Origin: Datura wrightii | Taxonomy: Eukaryota; Streptophyta; Magnoliopsida; Solanales; Solanaceae | Direction: 5' to 3' | DNA: 64,000 bases | Assembly (NCBI GenBank): GCA_035772735.1 | Contig: JASDFA010000002.1 | Coordinates: 6,386,001 to 6,450,000 of the forward strand | Shown here: positions 24,529 through 37,274 of the stretch, one piece after another | How the letters are laid out: each line of letters starts with the position of its first letter | Numbering within the stretch: position 1 is the stretch's first letter | Notes under the pieces: model-generated | What the model saw: only the letters and a program-made list of their open reading frames with translations | What the model was told of the DNA's origin: nothing | The model's database searches: none | Position numbers and translations under genes: made by a program

Positions 24529-26924
24529 TGTCACGCCCCGCCTTAGGAGGTATGACTGGCACCTGGTGCCCTTTTAGGACCTGAACTACTAGACTACTGA
24601 GCCTAAACACATCTGGTGCCTGGCTGGCTCTAACTCTGATTCACGAAAACAACGGTCTATATAACAACTGTAAACACAGCCTCCGGCCGACTAGGCCTAT
24701 AGCCACCTGTACTATAACATCAGCTAACCAGAATCACATTTTTATAGGGAAACCTATGCGGGCCGACAAGGCCACCATGCTGTCTAGTTAACTCTAAATC
24801 AATATAACAAATGCTGAACAGCTACCTGACCGGCAAGGTCACCACTACTGACTGGATAAGGCCTCACACGAACAACATAAACAACTAAACGTACGCACGG
24901 CCCCACACGACCGGCACAACTAACCATAGGGAAATATATACAGACTGCAAGCCTCTAGGAATACTGATAAGATGGTCGGAACAGGGCCCCGACCTACCCG
25001 TACTATACAACAAAGGAAAATGATATACAACTCTGAATATCAAGCTCCGAATGATTAGGAGCTGATGACTCTGCGCTGGCTGGGATCACGAGGGATCGGC
25101 TCCTCGTCTATAGGTACCTGCAGGCAAGTAATGCAGCGCCCTAAATAGGCATCAGTACCACTGGTACTGAGTATGCAAGCAAACTGAACATAACTGAATA
25201 TAAAAACAATGCTAGTAAATTCCGAATAGCAGGAAGTATCTAAAACTATCTGAACTAGCAGGATCTGGAATAGGCTTATCTGTACTGAAGGTAAGGTAGA
25301 ATCATACCTATCGTCATGGAGACCTGCTGTCTATCAACTAATAGATATCATGTATATACATATATATGTAACACACAAGAACCTATACCAGCCCCCATAA
25401 GCCGGAAGGTGCCAACCAACACACAATCTATATATCCCTACCTGGGTCAAAACCATCCAAAAATAAATCACTCCACTCGTCTACTAACTACGAGCACCTC
25501 TACCGGCCCCCCGGGTCTCCAGCTCGGGCTATGGCCTATGATATAAATAACTGTGTCTGAGCCTAAAGGACTCTTGTACTGTAAACTGTAATCTATATCT
25601 GTATCTGTAATTTGCCGCCTGGGTGCAAGCGCACAACAGGGTAAGCTATACTGCTATGCTGATCAGCCTGATATGGGGAATGCTCCATCCCATCTTCGTC
25701 CTACTGCAGATGGCATACCACTCCTTGGAGTGGCGTATCCCCACCCTCACGGTGGGTCGACACAGTTACCAACCCAAGGGCGGCGAGGAAGCTCAAAGGG
25801 TGCCCTCATAACACAAACAGGTCTCAACAAACAATAATTGCATATAGCAAGCACGTTTAAACTGAAAATACTATTTGTACTCTGATTTCTCATTCTGAAC
25901 TCTTTTCTGTGTTATACTGATTCTCATACTGAACTATACTGTATCTGAGATATTATCTGACTGTCTGACTATACTGTAACTGAGGTATCATCTGACTGTC
26001 TGGCTATATTGTATCTGGGATATTATCTGACTATTTGATATTGCTTTACTAACTTTTATTCTAAATATATATCATATTATCATAAAACATGCTTGCTAAA
26101 TTCAAACTGGACTCAATTCTCGACTTCTGAGTTCTTTCTTTAATACATCACGCTATTTACTGTACTGGATTACTAACTTGCCAAAGGAATTAGCTTTACA
26201 TACCTTCGCTTCGGAGTTCCCGACTAACTGGCGTAGTTCGGTCAGTATTTCTTCTATTTCTCCCATCTGTATTCATATACATATCAATTAGAGCTAAATA
26301 TGCTAATATTCTGGAAGAAAACATCACTTTCAATATATATATAGCCCAAACTTTGGCTTATCGAAAAACGATCAAAAACTCGCTATTTCTCAAAAGTCCA
26401 GAAGGGAGAAATACTCACTTTAGGGCTAGAAGTATATAGACACTAATTTAGAGCAATTCCACTTACCTTAGCTTGATAGCACAATGATTCGCCGGCCGAA
26501 TTTCACGAAACTAAATCCGTAGGAATGCTCCTTACTGCTTAATACCTCGGTATCTGGAGTTAATTCGAGTTTGGATCGTGTTTGAAGGCGTAATCGGACG
26601 AATATTACTAAGGAACCTTCGTTCTCCCTGTTTTCTCTCGACTTCTCTCGAAATTTTTATGAATTATATCATTAAAACTGAAGTTGGAGGCTTATATACT
26701 TGGGCCTGGACAGGGCCTCCGTGACACGGAGCCAACGCGGAGGTCCTTCCTCGTGGTATGTTGCCATCGCGGAGGGGTTCTGCCCCAGCTCCTTCCGCGA
26801 TGGTTTGACGGATTTCTTATCTGGTCTTTCCCCGGGGCCTTTTCCTAGCATGTATGGCATTCAAAAACTCTTAATCAACATGCGAATAGGCCATCTACAT
26901 ATCGAGAATGTACGGGGTGTAACA
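24529..26924 (-). repeat. R6: left (3') LTR
   Basis: 2396 bp, TGTCACGCCCC...GGGGTGTAACA. Minus-strand TATATAA at 26692-26698, so U3 is only about 0.23 kb and R-U5 about 2.1 kb. U3 contains CTCCGTG-A-CACGGAG (26717-26731) and the pair CCATCGCGGA / TCCGCGATGG (26764-26773, 26794-26803), both perfect inverted repeats. Confidence 0.95.
26692..26698 (-). promoter_or_regulatory. TATA box in R6 left LTR
   Basis: TATATAA on the minus strand, matched at 34345-34351 in the other LTR. Confidence 0.6.
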
Positions 26925-26962
26925 TTTCCCCCCCCCTCCTTAAGAACATTCGTCCTCGAATG
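26925..26962 (-). other. R6: polypurine tract
   Basis: Minus strand: ATTCGAGGACGAATGTTCTT, then AAGGAGGGGGGGGAAA to the LTR edge. Confidence 0.9.
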
Positions 26963-27111
26963 TAAACTTCTATTTATAGGAATTCTCAATTTACTCTACT
27001 TATTTCTAAAAAAATTTTGGCAGAGTTTCCCCTGTAATATGAATTAGCTCAAAAACCTGAAATGCAGAAAAGTAAAATACAGGTACTCCACACAATACTA
27101 TAGTATTCATC
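26963..27111 (-). other. R6: 3' untranslated part
   Basis: Short AT-rich spacer between the pol stop and the polypurine tract. Confidence 0.7.
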
Positions 27112-28752
27112 TCATAAAAGACTAGAGTCGACTATCTCATTTATACATATACTATAAGGCACTATATAAAATAACAATACTAACATACCTCTTGACTGAC
27201 TAGGAGGATATCTGATTTTCATATCTTCCTCTGCCTCCCATGTCATCTCCTCTCGGTTCCTGTTACGCCACAGTACCTTGACAGACGCAATATCTTTAGT
27301 TCTCAATCTACGAATCTGTCTGTCTAAGATAGCTACTGGAACCTCTTCATAGGTCAGCTCCTCTGTAATCTGGACATCCTGGATTGGGACTACTCTCGAT
27401 GGGTCTCCTATGTACTTTCTTAGCATAAATACGTGGAAAATTGGATGAACAGACTCTAATTCTGGAGGAAAGTTCAATTCGTATGCCACTCGGCCTACTC
27501 TCCGCCGAATTTGATAAGGCCCAATAAATCTCGGGCTATGTTTACCTCTCTTACCGAATCTCATCACCCCTTTTATTGGAGATACTTTCAGAAATACCCA
27601 GTCATTCATATCAAATTCTAGGTCCCTGTGCCACACATCAGCATACAATTTCTGGCGGCTCTGCGCAGTCAGTAGGCGTTCTCTGATAAGCTTTACTTTC
27701 TCCTCTGACTGTTGAATAATATCTGGCCCAATCAGCACTGACTCTCCAACTTCAAACCAGCCAACTAGCGATCTGCATTTCCGCCCATACAATGCCTCAA
27801 AGGGCGTCATCTGGATAGCTGAGTGATAACTATTATTATAAGAAAACTCAATTAGCGGAAAATGCTCATCCCAGCTACCTCCAAAATCTAGCACACACGC
27901 CCGTAGCATATCCTCGAGCGTCTGAATAGTGCGTTCAACCTGTCCATCTGTCTGAGGGTGGAATGCTGTGCTCAAATTAATCTGCGTTCCCAGACCTCTC
28001 TGAAATGACTGCCAAAATCTAGGTGTAAATTGTGCTCCTTTGTCAGGGATAATAGATACTGGAACACCGTGTAATCTAACTATTTCTCTGATATACAATT
28101 CAGCGTAATCCTCGGCAGAGAAAGTAGCTTTCACTGGCAGGAAGTGGGCTGATTTCATCAGTCTGTCAACTATTACCCAAATGGAGTCATGTCTATGTTT
28201 GGTATGGGGTAATCCTGCTATAAAGTCCATGTTCACTACTTCCCATTTCCAGAGAGGCACAGTTATGTCCTGAGTCAATCAGCCCAGTTTCTGGTGTTCC
28301 GCTTTTACCTGTTGGCAGTTAGGACATTGGGCTACAAATTCTGATATTTCCCTCTTCATACTTGGCCACCAGTAGATTTCCTTGATATTGTGGTACATTT
28401 TTATCGCGCCTGGGTGGAGAGAATAGCGGGCATAATGTACCTCATTCATAATCTGCTGACGAAGCCCTGAAATATCTGGAACACAGAGACGACCCTTACA
28501 TCGTAGCACTGCATCCTTAGTTATCTGAAAATCTGGCGCTTTCCCTTGCTGAATTCTGTCCTTAAGCTGGACCAGGTCAGGATTTTCATATTGCCGTTCT
28601 TTTACCTCCATAACCAATGACGACACAACGGTGTTTTGAATTACCGCTCTGTTGTCCTCTGTCTCTACTACACGAACGGCTAGGCTGGCTAATTGATGTA
28701 TTTCTCTGACCAACTCTCGCTGCTCGAGCTGCAAATACGCCAAACTCCCCAT
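27112..28752 (-). pseudogene. R6: integrase with chromodomain
   Basis: Two long open pieces separated by one stop. 28279-28752 holds the zinc-binding N-terminus (HPGAIKMYHNIKEIYWW ... CPNCQQ, HHCC intact). 27112-28278 (388 codons) holds the core with VNMDFIAGLP and WVIVDRLMKSAHF, then SIIPDKGAQF, and QVERTIQTLEDMLR (D, D, E all present), a GPY module (SPRFIGPYQIRRRVG) and a chromodomain end (YEEVPVAILDRQIRRL, KDIASVKVLW, WEAEEDMKIRYP). The integrase inserts the cDNA; the chromodomain is thought to guide the site. Apart from the stop at 28279-28281 this domain looks intact. Confidence 0.92.
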
Positions 28753-30250
28753 TGATTTATGCTGCTACTACATTGGCTTTTCCTGGATGATACAGAATGT
28801 TCACGTCATAATCTTTCAGTAACTCCAACCAGCGACCCTGTCACAAATTCAACTCCCTCTGGGTGAAGATATACTGTAGGCTCTTATGATCTGTGAAAAT
28901 ATCCACATGGACGCCATACAAGTAATGTCTTCATATTTTTAAGGCATGGATCACTGCGGCTAACTCCAGGTCGTGGGTAGGGTAATTCTTTTCATGTTTC
29001 CTCAGCTGTCTGGAAGCATACGCAATCACTTTACCGTGCTGCATCAACACACAACCCAACCTAATACCTGATGTGTCACAATACACTGAATAACCTTATG
29101 TACCTTCCGGTAATGCTAACACTGGAGCGAAGGTTAATCTATCTTTTAATTCTTGGAAACTCTGCTCACATGCCTCTGTCCACTGAAACTTTACTGCTTT
29201 CTGTGTCGGCTTAGTTAGAGGTGCCGCTATAGTGGAGAATCCCTCAACAAATCTTTTGTAATATCCCGCTAATCCCAGAAAACTGCGGACTTCGGTCGGA
29301 GTGGTAGGTCTAGGCCATGTTTTGACTGCTTCTATTTTCTGCGTGTCAACCTGTATACCAGCATCCGACATAATATGCCCTAAAAAGGCTACTGAGTTCA
29401 GCAAGAATTCACATTTGGAGAACTTAGCATACAACTGACGGTCTCTGAGAATCTGGAGCACTGTCCGTAAATGAGCCTGGTGGTCTGCCTCTGAGCGAGA
29501 ATACACCAGAATATCTTCGATAAATACTATCACGAACAGGTCCAGGTATGGTCTGAAGGTACTGTTCATCAGGTCCATAAATACTGCTGGGGCATTCGTT
29601 AACCCAAAGGACATAACTAAGAATTCAAAGTGGCCATATCGGGTCCTGAAGGCCGTTTTAGGAATGTCTCTTTCACAAACTCGAACCTGATGATATCCGG
29701 ACCGTAAGTCAATCTTGGAGAAATATCTGGCCCCTTGTAGCTGATCAAACAAATCATCTATTCTGGGAATCAGATACTTATTCTTTACTATAACTTTATT
29801 CAGCTGCTGGTAATCTATACACATGCGGAGCGAGCCATCCTTTTTTCTCACAAATAGAACTGGCACACCCCACGGTGAAGTACTCGGCCTGATAAAGCCC
29901 TTATCTAACAGATCCTTCAGCTGCTCCTTTAATTCTCTGAGTTCAGTAGGAGCCATACGATACGGAGGGATTGATATGGGCTGCGTTCCTGGTAGCAAGT
30001 CAATTGCAAAATCTATTTCCCTTTCTGGGGGAATATCGGGTAGCTCATCTGGAAATACATCAGGGAATTCATTCACCACCGGAACAAACTGGAGTGTCGG
30101 AGACTCTACCCGAACATCCTGAACCCTGACTAGGTGGTAAATACATCCCTTAGCTGTCAACTTTCTCACCCGAAGGTAGGAAATAAACCTACCTTTTGGT
30201 GTAGCTGTGCTTCCCTTCCACTCTCGCATTGCCTCCCCTGGAAAGTGGAA
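28753..30250 (-). pseudogene. R6: reverse transcriptase and RNase H
   Basis: A 377-codon open piece (29096-30229) covers the end of the protease linker and all of RT: KDLLDKGFIRPSTSPWG, CIDYQQLNKV, KIDLRSGYHQV, RTRYGHFEF and the active-site loop. That loop reads FIED where R4 and R7 have FIDD, so one of the two catalytic aspartates is replaced. RNase H follows (about 28780-29095) with stops at 29096-29098 (TAA), near 28930 (TGA for the Trp of KIW) and near 28850 (TGA), and a small deletion near 28770 that shifts frame just before the integrase. Confidence 0.9.
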
Positions 30251-30742
30251 TCAGACCGTCTTGGTCCAACATTCTACGTTAGCATAGCATGGCACCAACC
30301 AATCCATACCCATAATGGCATCGAAATCAATCATCTCTAGTTCTACCAGATCTACTATAGTCTGATGATCAGCAACCTCTATGATACACCCTCGATAAAT
30401 TCTGCTAGCTATAATGGAGTCACGGACGGGTGTAGCTATTGAAAAGGGATGCTGTAACAAATCTGGGGCAACACTGAACTTTCGAGCCACAAATGGGGTA
30501 ACGTAGGACAAAGTGGACCCTGGATCAATCAATACATAAGCAAGGTATGAGCAAATAGTCATCACACCTGTTACCATATCTGGAGACGCCTCTGAGTCCT
30601 GTCTCCCTAGTAATGCATAGGTATGGCTTGAGCCCGTACCTGAACTAGAGGCTCCTGATCTACCTCGTCCTCTACCTGCTGAACCTAAGGGCCTACGCCC
30701 TGCCGAGGCTCCTAGAGCTCGTGGCCCTGCTGATGTCCTGTC
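30251..30742 (-). pseudogene. R6: protease
   Basis: Active-site motif LIDPGSTLSYVTPF intact (about 30500-30540), followed by the usual MIDFDAIMGMDWL stretch. Open from 30577 to the TGA at 30251-30253. Upstream is a linker rich in G, S, A and R. Confidence 0.88.
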
Positions 30743-31960
30743 CTAGCTATCTCGGCTACCTTGCCCCCTGGCCGAACAATCTCTCATCATGTGCCCCTGC
30801 TGCCCGCATATATAACACCCTGTGGAGCCATATCTACAAGCTCCAGTGTGAGGCTGACTGTAAATAGGGAAGGGTGGGGGTGTGTATTTACTCTGCTCTA
30901 CCCTCCTCTGCTGAGGTGAATCCACCGTTCGAGAACTGCCACCAGACTCTGACTGCCCTCGACGAATAAATCTACCCCTCTGCTGTTGTGATGGAGGTGG
31001 GGGTCTAGGGGGCCTGTCTGATAACCGGGGCCTGGGTCCTCTCTGAATCTCCCTCTGTATATCATCTGATCTATCCCTACGGCGCTGCTCCTGATTTATC
31101 TGTATATTGTCCTGTTGCCGCTGTCTAAGGCCCTCAATAGTCTGGGCAAAGGCCTGCACCCGGGAAACGTCCATATCTTCCTGTAATGTAGCTGTCATGC
31201 ATGCCTCAATGTATTCTGGGTTCAGACCCATAATAAACTGGTGGACTCTGGATGGCATGGTGTCCACAAAAGCTGGAGCATAGCGGGCTAAGGAGTCAAA
31301 CTATAGGGCATATTCTCGTACACTCCTCGCCCCCTGCTCCAAATGCAAAAACTGATCCATCCGGGCCTGCCTGATCTCCCGTGGCAAATAGCGATCCAGG
31401 AAGGCCTCCGAGAAGCTGGACCAGGTTGGAGGGGCAACATCTCTCCCTCGAGACCTTTCCCAGCTCTCGTACCATAATACAGCTATGTCTCGCAACCGGA
31501 ACACTGCTAACTCAATTGATTCTGTAGGTGTCACATGCATGACCCGAAAGATTCTCTACATCTGATCTAGGAAATCCTGGGGGTCCTCTGCCTGATCTGA
31601 ACCTGTGAACTGTGGGGGACCCAAAGCCAGGAATTCCCTGACCCTCGAACTGCCAGATCCACCTGATGGCTCTACTGTTACAGGTGGCACTGACTGGCGC
31701 TGAGTGGCCATCATTTGTGCCAACATAACCACTGCACTGCGAACCTCCTGGTCGGATGGTGTAGGTACATGAGCTATCGGACTCGGTGTCGTTCTGAAGG
31801 GCTCCTGGTGAGATGGGGACTACTGAGAAGGCTGTGATGATGCCTCTATATCACCCTCAGATCGGGCTGATTCTAAATGAAGCTGAGGAATCCTGCTAGT
31901 GCCTTCTCCTGCCGCGGTATCCAACCTTCTACCTGTGGCAGGGTGTCGCTGGTTTTCCAT
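30743..31960 (-). pseudogene. R6: gag
   Basis: ATG at 31958-31960, about 215 bp inside the 5' LTR. The reading shows the retrotransposon gag core (LWYESWERSRG, FLDRYLPREIRQARMDQFL, SVREYAL, FIMGLNPEYI), then an R/P/Q-rich linker and an intact CCHC zinc knuckle (CYICGQQGHMMRDC, about 30775-30816). Four in-frame TAG codons interrupt it (31820-31822, 31556-31558, 31301-31303, 30743-30745), otherwise there is no frameshift. Each looks like a CAG to TAG change. Gag forms the particle and binds RNA. Confidence 0.9.
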
Positions 31961-32160
31961 TTTTATTTGTAGACAAAGATTATGATAAGTTTTAAGAACT
32001 CGACCCTATACTGTACCACTCTACAGCACAACTGAATAGGAAGAAAGAGTAACCATCCTATCATGCCTTGCAGCCTCCTGCCTATAGTATGTGGTGCACA
32101 ACACATCCATGGACAAGAGTCTACTTAGCACAGGTTGCAGACTCCCTGGGACACGACCTG
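31961..32160 (-). other. R6: leader
   Basis: Untranslated sequence between primer site and gag ATG; no ORF. Confidence 0.7.
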
Positions 32161-32171
32161 CTCTGATACCA
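32161..32171 (-). other. R6: primer-binding site
   Basis: Minus strand TGGTATCAGAG(C), the initiator-methionine tRNA type used by chromoviruses, four bases from the LTR edge. Confidence 0.92.
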
Positions 32172-32175
32172 AGTT

Positions 32176-34578
32176 TGTCACGCCCCGCCTTAGGGGGTAT
32201 GACTTGCACCTGGTGCCCTGTTAGGACCTGAACTGCTAGACTACTGAGCCTAAGCACATCTGGTGCCTGGCTGGCTCTAACTCTGATTCATGGAAACAAC
32301 GGGCTATATAACGGTTGTAAACACAGCCTCCGGCCAACTAGGCCTATAGCCACCTGTACTATAACATCAGCTAACCGGAATCACATTTATATAGGGAAAC
32401 CTATGCGGGCCGACAAGGCCACCATGCTATCTAGTTAACTCTAAATCAATATAACAAATGCTGAACATCTACCTGACCGGTAAGGTCACCACTACTGACT
32501 GGATAAGGCCTCACACGGCCAACATAAACAACTAAACATACGCACGACCCCACACGACTGGCACAACTAACCACAAGAAAATATATACAGACTGCAAGCC
32601 TCTAGGAATACTGATAAGATGGTCGGGACAGGGCCCCGACCTACCCGTACTATACAACAAAGGAAAATGATATACACCTCTGAATATCAAGCTCCGAATG
32701 ATAGGAGCTGATGACTCTGCGCTGGCTGGGATCACGAGGGATCGGCTCCTCGTCTATAGGTACTTACAGGCAAGTAATGCAGCGCCCTAAACGGGCGTCA
32801 GTACCACTGGTACCGAGTATGCAAGCAAACTGAACATAATTGAATATAACAACAATGCTAGTAAATTCTGAATAGCAGGAAGTATCTAAAACTGTCTGAA
32901 CTAGCAGGATCTAGAATAGGCTTATCTGTACTGAAGGTAAGGTAGAATCATACCTGTCGTCATGGCAACCTGCTGTCTATCAACTAATAGATATCATGTA
33001 TATACATATATATATAACACACAAGAACCTATACCATCCCCCATAAGCCGAAAGGTGCCAACCAACACACAATCTATATACCCCTACCCGAGTCAAAACC
33101 ATCCAAAAATAAATCACTCCACTCGTCTACTAACTACGAGCACCTCTACCGGCCCCCTGGGTCTCCATCTCGGGCTATGGCCTCTGATATAAATAACTTG
33201 TGTCTGAGCCCGAAGGACTCCTGTACTATAAACTGTAATCTGTATCTGTATCTGTATCTGTAATCTGCCCCCTGGGCGCAAGCGCACAACAGGGTAAGCT
33301 ATACTGCTATGTTGATCAGCCTGATATGGGGAATGCTCCATCCCATCTTCGTCCTACTGCAGACGGCATACCACTCCTTGGAGTGGCGTATCCTAACCCT
33401 CACGGTGGGTCGACACAGTTACCAACCCAGGGGCGGCGAGGACGCTCAAAGGGTGCCCTCATAACACAAACAGGTCTCAACAAACAATAATCGCATATAG
33501 CAAGCATGTTTAAACTGAAAATACTATTTGTACTCTGATTTCTCATTCTGAACTCTTTTCTGTGTTATACTGATTCTCATACTGAACTATACTGTATCTG
33601 AGATATTATCTGATTGTCTGACTATACTGTAACTGAGGTATCATCTGACTATCTGGCTATACTGTATCTGGGATATTATTTGACTGTCTGATATTGCTTT
33701 ACTAACTTTTATTCTGAATATATATCATATTATCATAAAACATGCTTGCTAAATTCAAACTGGACTCAATTCTCGACTTCTGAGTTCTTTCTTCTATACA
33801 TCACGCTATTTACTGTACTGGATTACTAACTTGCCGAAGGAATTAGCTTTACATACCTTCGCTTCGGAGTTCCCGAATAACTGGCGTAGTTCGGTCAGTA
33901 TTTCTGCTATTTCTCCCAACTGCATTCATATACATATCAATTAGAGCTAAATACGCTAATATTCTTGAAGAAAACATCACTTTCAATATATATATAGCCC
34001 AAACTTTGGCTTATCGAAAAACGATCGAAAACTCGCTATTTTTCGAAAGTCCAAAAGGGAGAAATACTCACTTTAGGGCTGGGACTATGTTGACACTAAT
34101 TTGGAGCAATTCCACTTACCTTAGCTCGGTAGCACGATGATTCGCCGACCGAATTTCACGAAACTAAATCCGTAGGAATGCTCCTTACTGCTTAATACCT
34201 CGGTATCTGGAGTTAATTCGAGTTTGGATCGTGTTTGACGGCGTAATCGGACGAATATTACTAAGGAACCTTTGTTCTCCCTGTTTTCTCTCGGCTTCTC
34301 TCGAAATTTTTATGAATTATATCATTAAAACCGAAGTTGGAGGCTTATATACTTGGGCCTGGACAGGGCCTCCATGACACGGAGCCAACGCGGAGGCCCT
34401 CCCTCCATGGCACGTTGCCATCGCGGAGGGGTTCTGCCCCGGCTCCTTCCGCGATGGTTCGACGGATTTCTTATCCGGTCTTTCCCCGGGGCCTTTTCCT
34501 AGCATGTATGGCATTCAAAAACTCTTAACCAACATGCGAATAGGCCATCTACATGTCGAGTATTTATGGGGTGTAACA
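32176..34578 (-). repeat. R6: right (5') LTR
   Basis: 2403 bp, matching the left LTR along its whole length with scattered, mostly transition, differences. TATATAA at 34345-34351 (minus). The U3 hairpin word CTCCGTG...CACGGAG of the left LTR is changed to CTCCATG here, while the CCATCGCGGA / TCCGCGATGG pair is kept. Confidence 0.95.
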
Positions 34579-34583
34579 GTAAA

Positions 34584-35226
34584 TATGCTAAACAGATAAC
34601 CAAACCGATAAGATTTTCCTTATCAATTTTTGGTTAATCGATTTAGATCATTAACAGTTCGGTTATTGGTTAAGACGTTAAGAAAATGCTCCTCTAATTT
34701 TTTCTTTTTTTCTTTTGTCTTATTTTTATTTGTTCATATATACACTACTTTCATGCATAAAACTCTACACGAATTACAAGCAGAAACAAATTAACATAAT
34801 TTATTGTTAAAGTAAAATTGATTTCTTTCTAGTTAAGTAACAAACTTGGATGTAGTTGTATGGTAGCATTCTCTAAAAAAACAAGTTCAGTTCACACTAA
34901 TGGTAGAACCCCATCAAGCCAACTACTTCAAAAAGAATATAGTGCCACCAAGACCAATAACTATAAAAGTCAAAAGAAAATATAGTTTGTATTTAAAATC
35001 TAAAGTTACTACTTTATAATTAGGGATAAAAAGATGATTTCAGTGTAATCTTATTGGGTTATCTGTTTAACCATAAACTAAAATCCTAAAAAAAACCAAA
35101 CTGATAGCCTAATAAAAAATTTACAAAATTATTTAAAAATCATTAACCCAATAACCCGATATCGATAAACTAATAACATTTTTATCAGTTCGGTCTGTTG
35201 ATTAAATCAGTTTTTGCACACCCCTA
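34584..35226. mobile_element. R5: hAT-type MITE, right part
   Basis: Ends GCACACCCCTA, inverse of the left TAGGGGTG. Internal sequence is AT-rich with repeated GGTTAT / AACCGA-like words; no transposase. With the left part it would be about 0.72 kb. The family (hAT-like) is judged from end sequence and 8-bp duplication. Confidence 0.7.
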
Positions 35227-35805
35227 CTCTTGAACCGTCGTATCATTTTTCTTCAAATTGATGAATTTCGCCTCCTTTGCCTCCCTCAACTCCCCAGGGA
35301 AGAATCTATCTGAGAAAGCTGTAATAAACTCATCCTAGCTCACGGGAACTGCGCCCACTGCTCAACCGTCTCTCCACTAATGATACCAAATATAAGAAAC
35401 CCCCTTCAGTTGATAAGAGGCTAAGTCTATGCTTTCTTCTCCCGTCGCTCCCATAATTTGGATGCTCTTCTATATCTCCTCCAGAAACTAATGCGGGCCC
35501 TTATCCACTCTCGACCCAAGGAACTCAGGGGGATTCATCTTGAGGAAATCCTAAACTCGAGCTGCTACTGCGCTCCCATTCTGTGGGACATGGGCCACTG
35601 CCTACTGGTTGACTTGAGCAGTAAATGCCTGGGCCAACATCTGAAAAAGCTGCCCTAAACTCAGCATAAGAGACCTGCTCGAGCAATGGACCTGCTGGGC
35701 TTGCTGGTGCCTGTCTCCATTGCCATTCTCATGGCCATTTCCAATTTTTTTCCTTCTTTCGTTAACTCAGAGTGGAGAAATGATTCTGGAAATGCATACA
35801 ACACG
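35227..35805 (-). pseudogene. R4: gag, N-terminal half
   Basis: Read leftwards from about 35800 (start codon not certain). Shows NGNGDRHQQ, QMLAQAFTAQV, NPPEFLGSRV, YQLKGV, DRFFPGELREAKEAKFINLK and stops at the R5 insertion, with the following residues at 24454. At least six stops, several where the relative R7 has an open codon (TGG or CAG). Confidence 0.8.
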
Positions 35806-35974
35806 GGTTAGAAGGACAGAGAGATACTTCATTGCATGACATAGATCATGAAAGAAGGGAAATTTCCTAAAATTTCTTGTAGCCTCTTCATCATAAGTGC
35901 GGCGTGCTTCACACCCATGAAAAAGACTCTACTTAATGCAACTTTCAAACACCCTAGGACATACTGAACCTTTG

Positions 35975-35985
35975 CTCTGATACCA
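35975..35985 (-). other. R4: primer-binding site
   Basis: TGGTATCAGAG on the minus strand, as in R6 and R7. Confidence 0.9.
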
Positions 35986-35989
35986 AGTT

Positions 35990-36933
35990 TTCCACGACCC
36001 AAACATAAGCCGGCATCCAGATACAGAACCTAGAACCATAAATGGCTCTAAGTCAATCCATGACATGAACATGATAACTAAAGTTCAACATAAGCAAAGT
36101 AGAAAATAGAATTTTGAAATAGTGGAAGCCTGAATAGTAAAGCATCTAACCAATGGAAATATCAAAACATTGAATTTGAAGGAAATAACAACAATCGACT
36201 AACTAAAGGTCCTCGAAGGATGAGGACTCACCAACAAAGCTGTATAGGATAAGCTCTGGAGACTGGCTAGCGACGGAACTGAGTTTGAATGTTTGAGCCT
36301 GTATAATTAAATGATACAACATAGAGTATGCGATCAGTATGTGAAATGTACTGAGTATGCAAGGTAAGTAAAAAAAGATGAGTAAGTAAATATTGAAATC
36401 ATTCATATCATAAATTATAACATCATAAGATTTTGAGAGTCAATGTTGTATGCTGATATTTGAAAACATGAATAGATGTAAACTGAAATAAGTGCACATG
36501 GCTTTCCCTATATGCAATCATAGGTAAAATCTCATAAATTGATCCTTGAATCAAACCTGCTGAAAACATGATATAATATCTTTAGTATATGCATTACTAA
36601 AATAATAAGGAATAATAAAGACTCGTCTTAACCGACAACCACCATGCATTAGCGCATGATGATCCCACGTCTTTTGACTATGTGGAGGAGGGCCATCCTA
36701 AGCATTTACAGGGCGAAGGATTATGTAAGGTATGATATCACAGTGTTCCTTTGGTCCAGGGAAACGCTCTGCTGAGAGGCCCGAAAGTATACCTACATTG
36801 TTCCGTAGTTTATAAGACTGGGGAACCTTGAAACCCCTAGCCTATTTGGTGCTAGACACTACTCCCAAAACATATATAATGCTCATAAAATCATATATCA
36901 AACATTACTTAAATATTAACATATAGGGAGTCT
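35990..36933 (-). repeat. R4: right (5') LTR, first part
   Basis: Matches 18066-19060 of the left LTR. Cut by R7 at 36933 (AGTCT duplication 36929-36933); continues at 60615. Confidence 0.9.
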
Positions 36934-37056
36934 TGTAATACCCCGGAAGTGCTTGAGAATAGACCTGGGAGTTAAAAGTTCAAAACTGCTGAAATGGGGA
37001 ATATTTCACAGAACGAACCATTGAACGACTCATGGTATCAAACCACGGGTCTTTAT
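36934..37056 (+). repeat. R7: left LTR, piece 1
   Basis: TGTAATACCCCGGAAG... to TTTAT, where R8 is inserted. Matches 58334-58456. Confidence 0.9.
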
Positions 37057-37274
37057 TGATAACACTCAAACAACACCTCTTACTGAAGTGAGAAGCGGAT
37101 GTTGTCAATAAAGAACCCAACTAGAGGTTGGGGTCGAATCCACAGGGAATAGGGAGAACTGGATGATAGCCAGTAATTCAACTTGTGAGGTAGTTACTTC
37201 AAAATAGGAGGATTCTAAAAGAAATCAATAATAAAAACAATTACCAAAATTCTGATGTTGAATCAATACTCAAA
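37057..37274 (-). repeat. R8: left (3') LTR, truncated
   Basis: Only about 218 bp remain of a 1.6-kb LTR; at a CAATAC the text switches to sequence matching the R3 internal region near 14305. A deletion took the U3 part of this LTR and the adjoining polypurine tract. Confidence 0.85.

Larger units (their letters stand above)
24529..34578 (-). mobile_element. R6: chromovirus, 10.05 kb, nearly complete
   Basis: Perfect GTAAA target duplication (24524-24528, 34579-34583). 3' LTR 24529-26924, polypurine tract, pol 27112-30740, gag 30743-31960, primer site, 5' LTR 32176-34578. All expected parts are present and in order; the breaks are single stops and one small deletion, so this is the best preserved element of the window and probably the youngest in this stack, being inserted in R5 inside R4. 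Of the Tekay/Del group by its chromodomain and its TGTCACGCCCC end. Confidence 0.95.

Noticed and set aside
29823..30340. Plus-strand frames over the R6 pol
   Set aside because: Antisense shadows of protease and RT.
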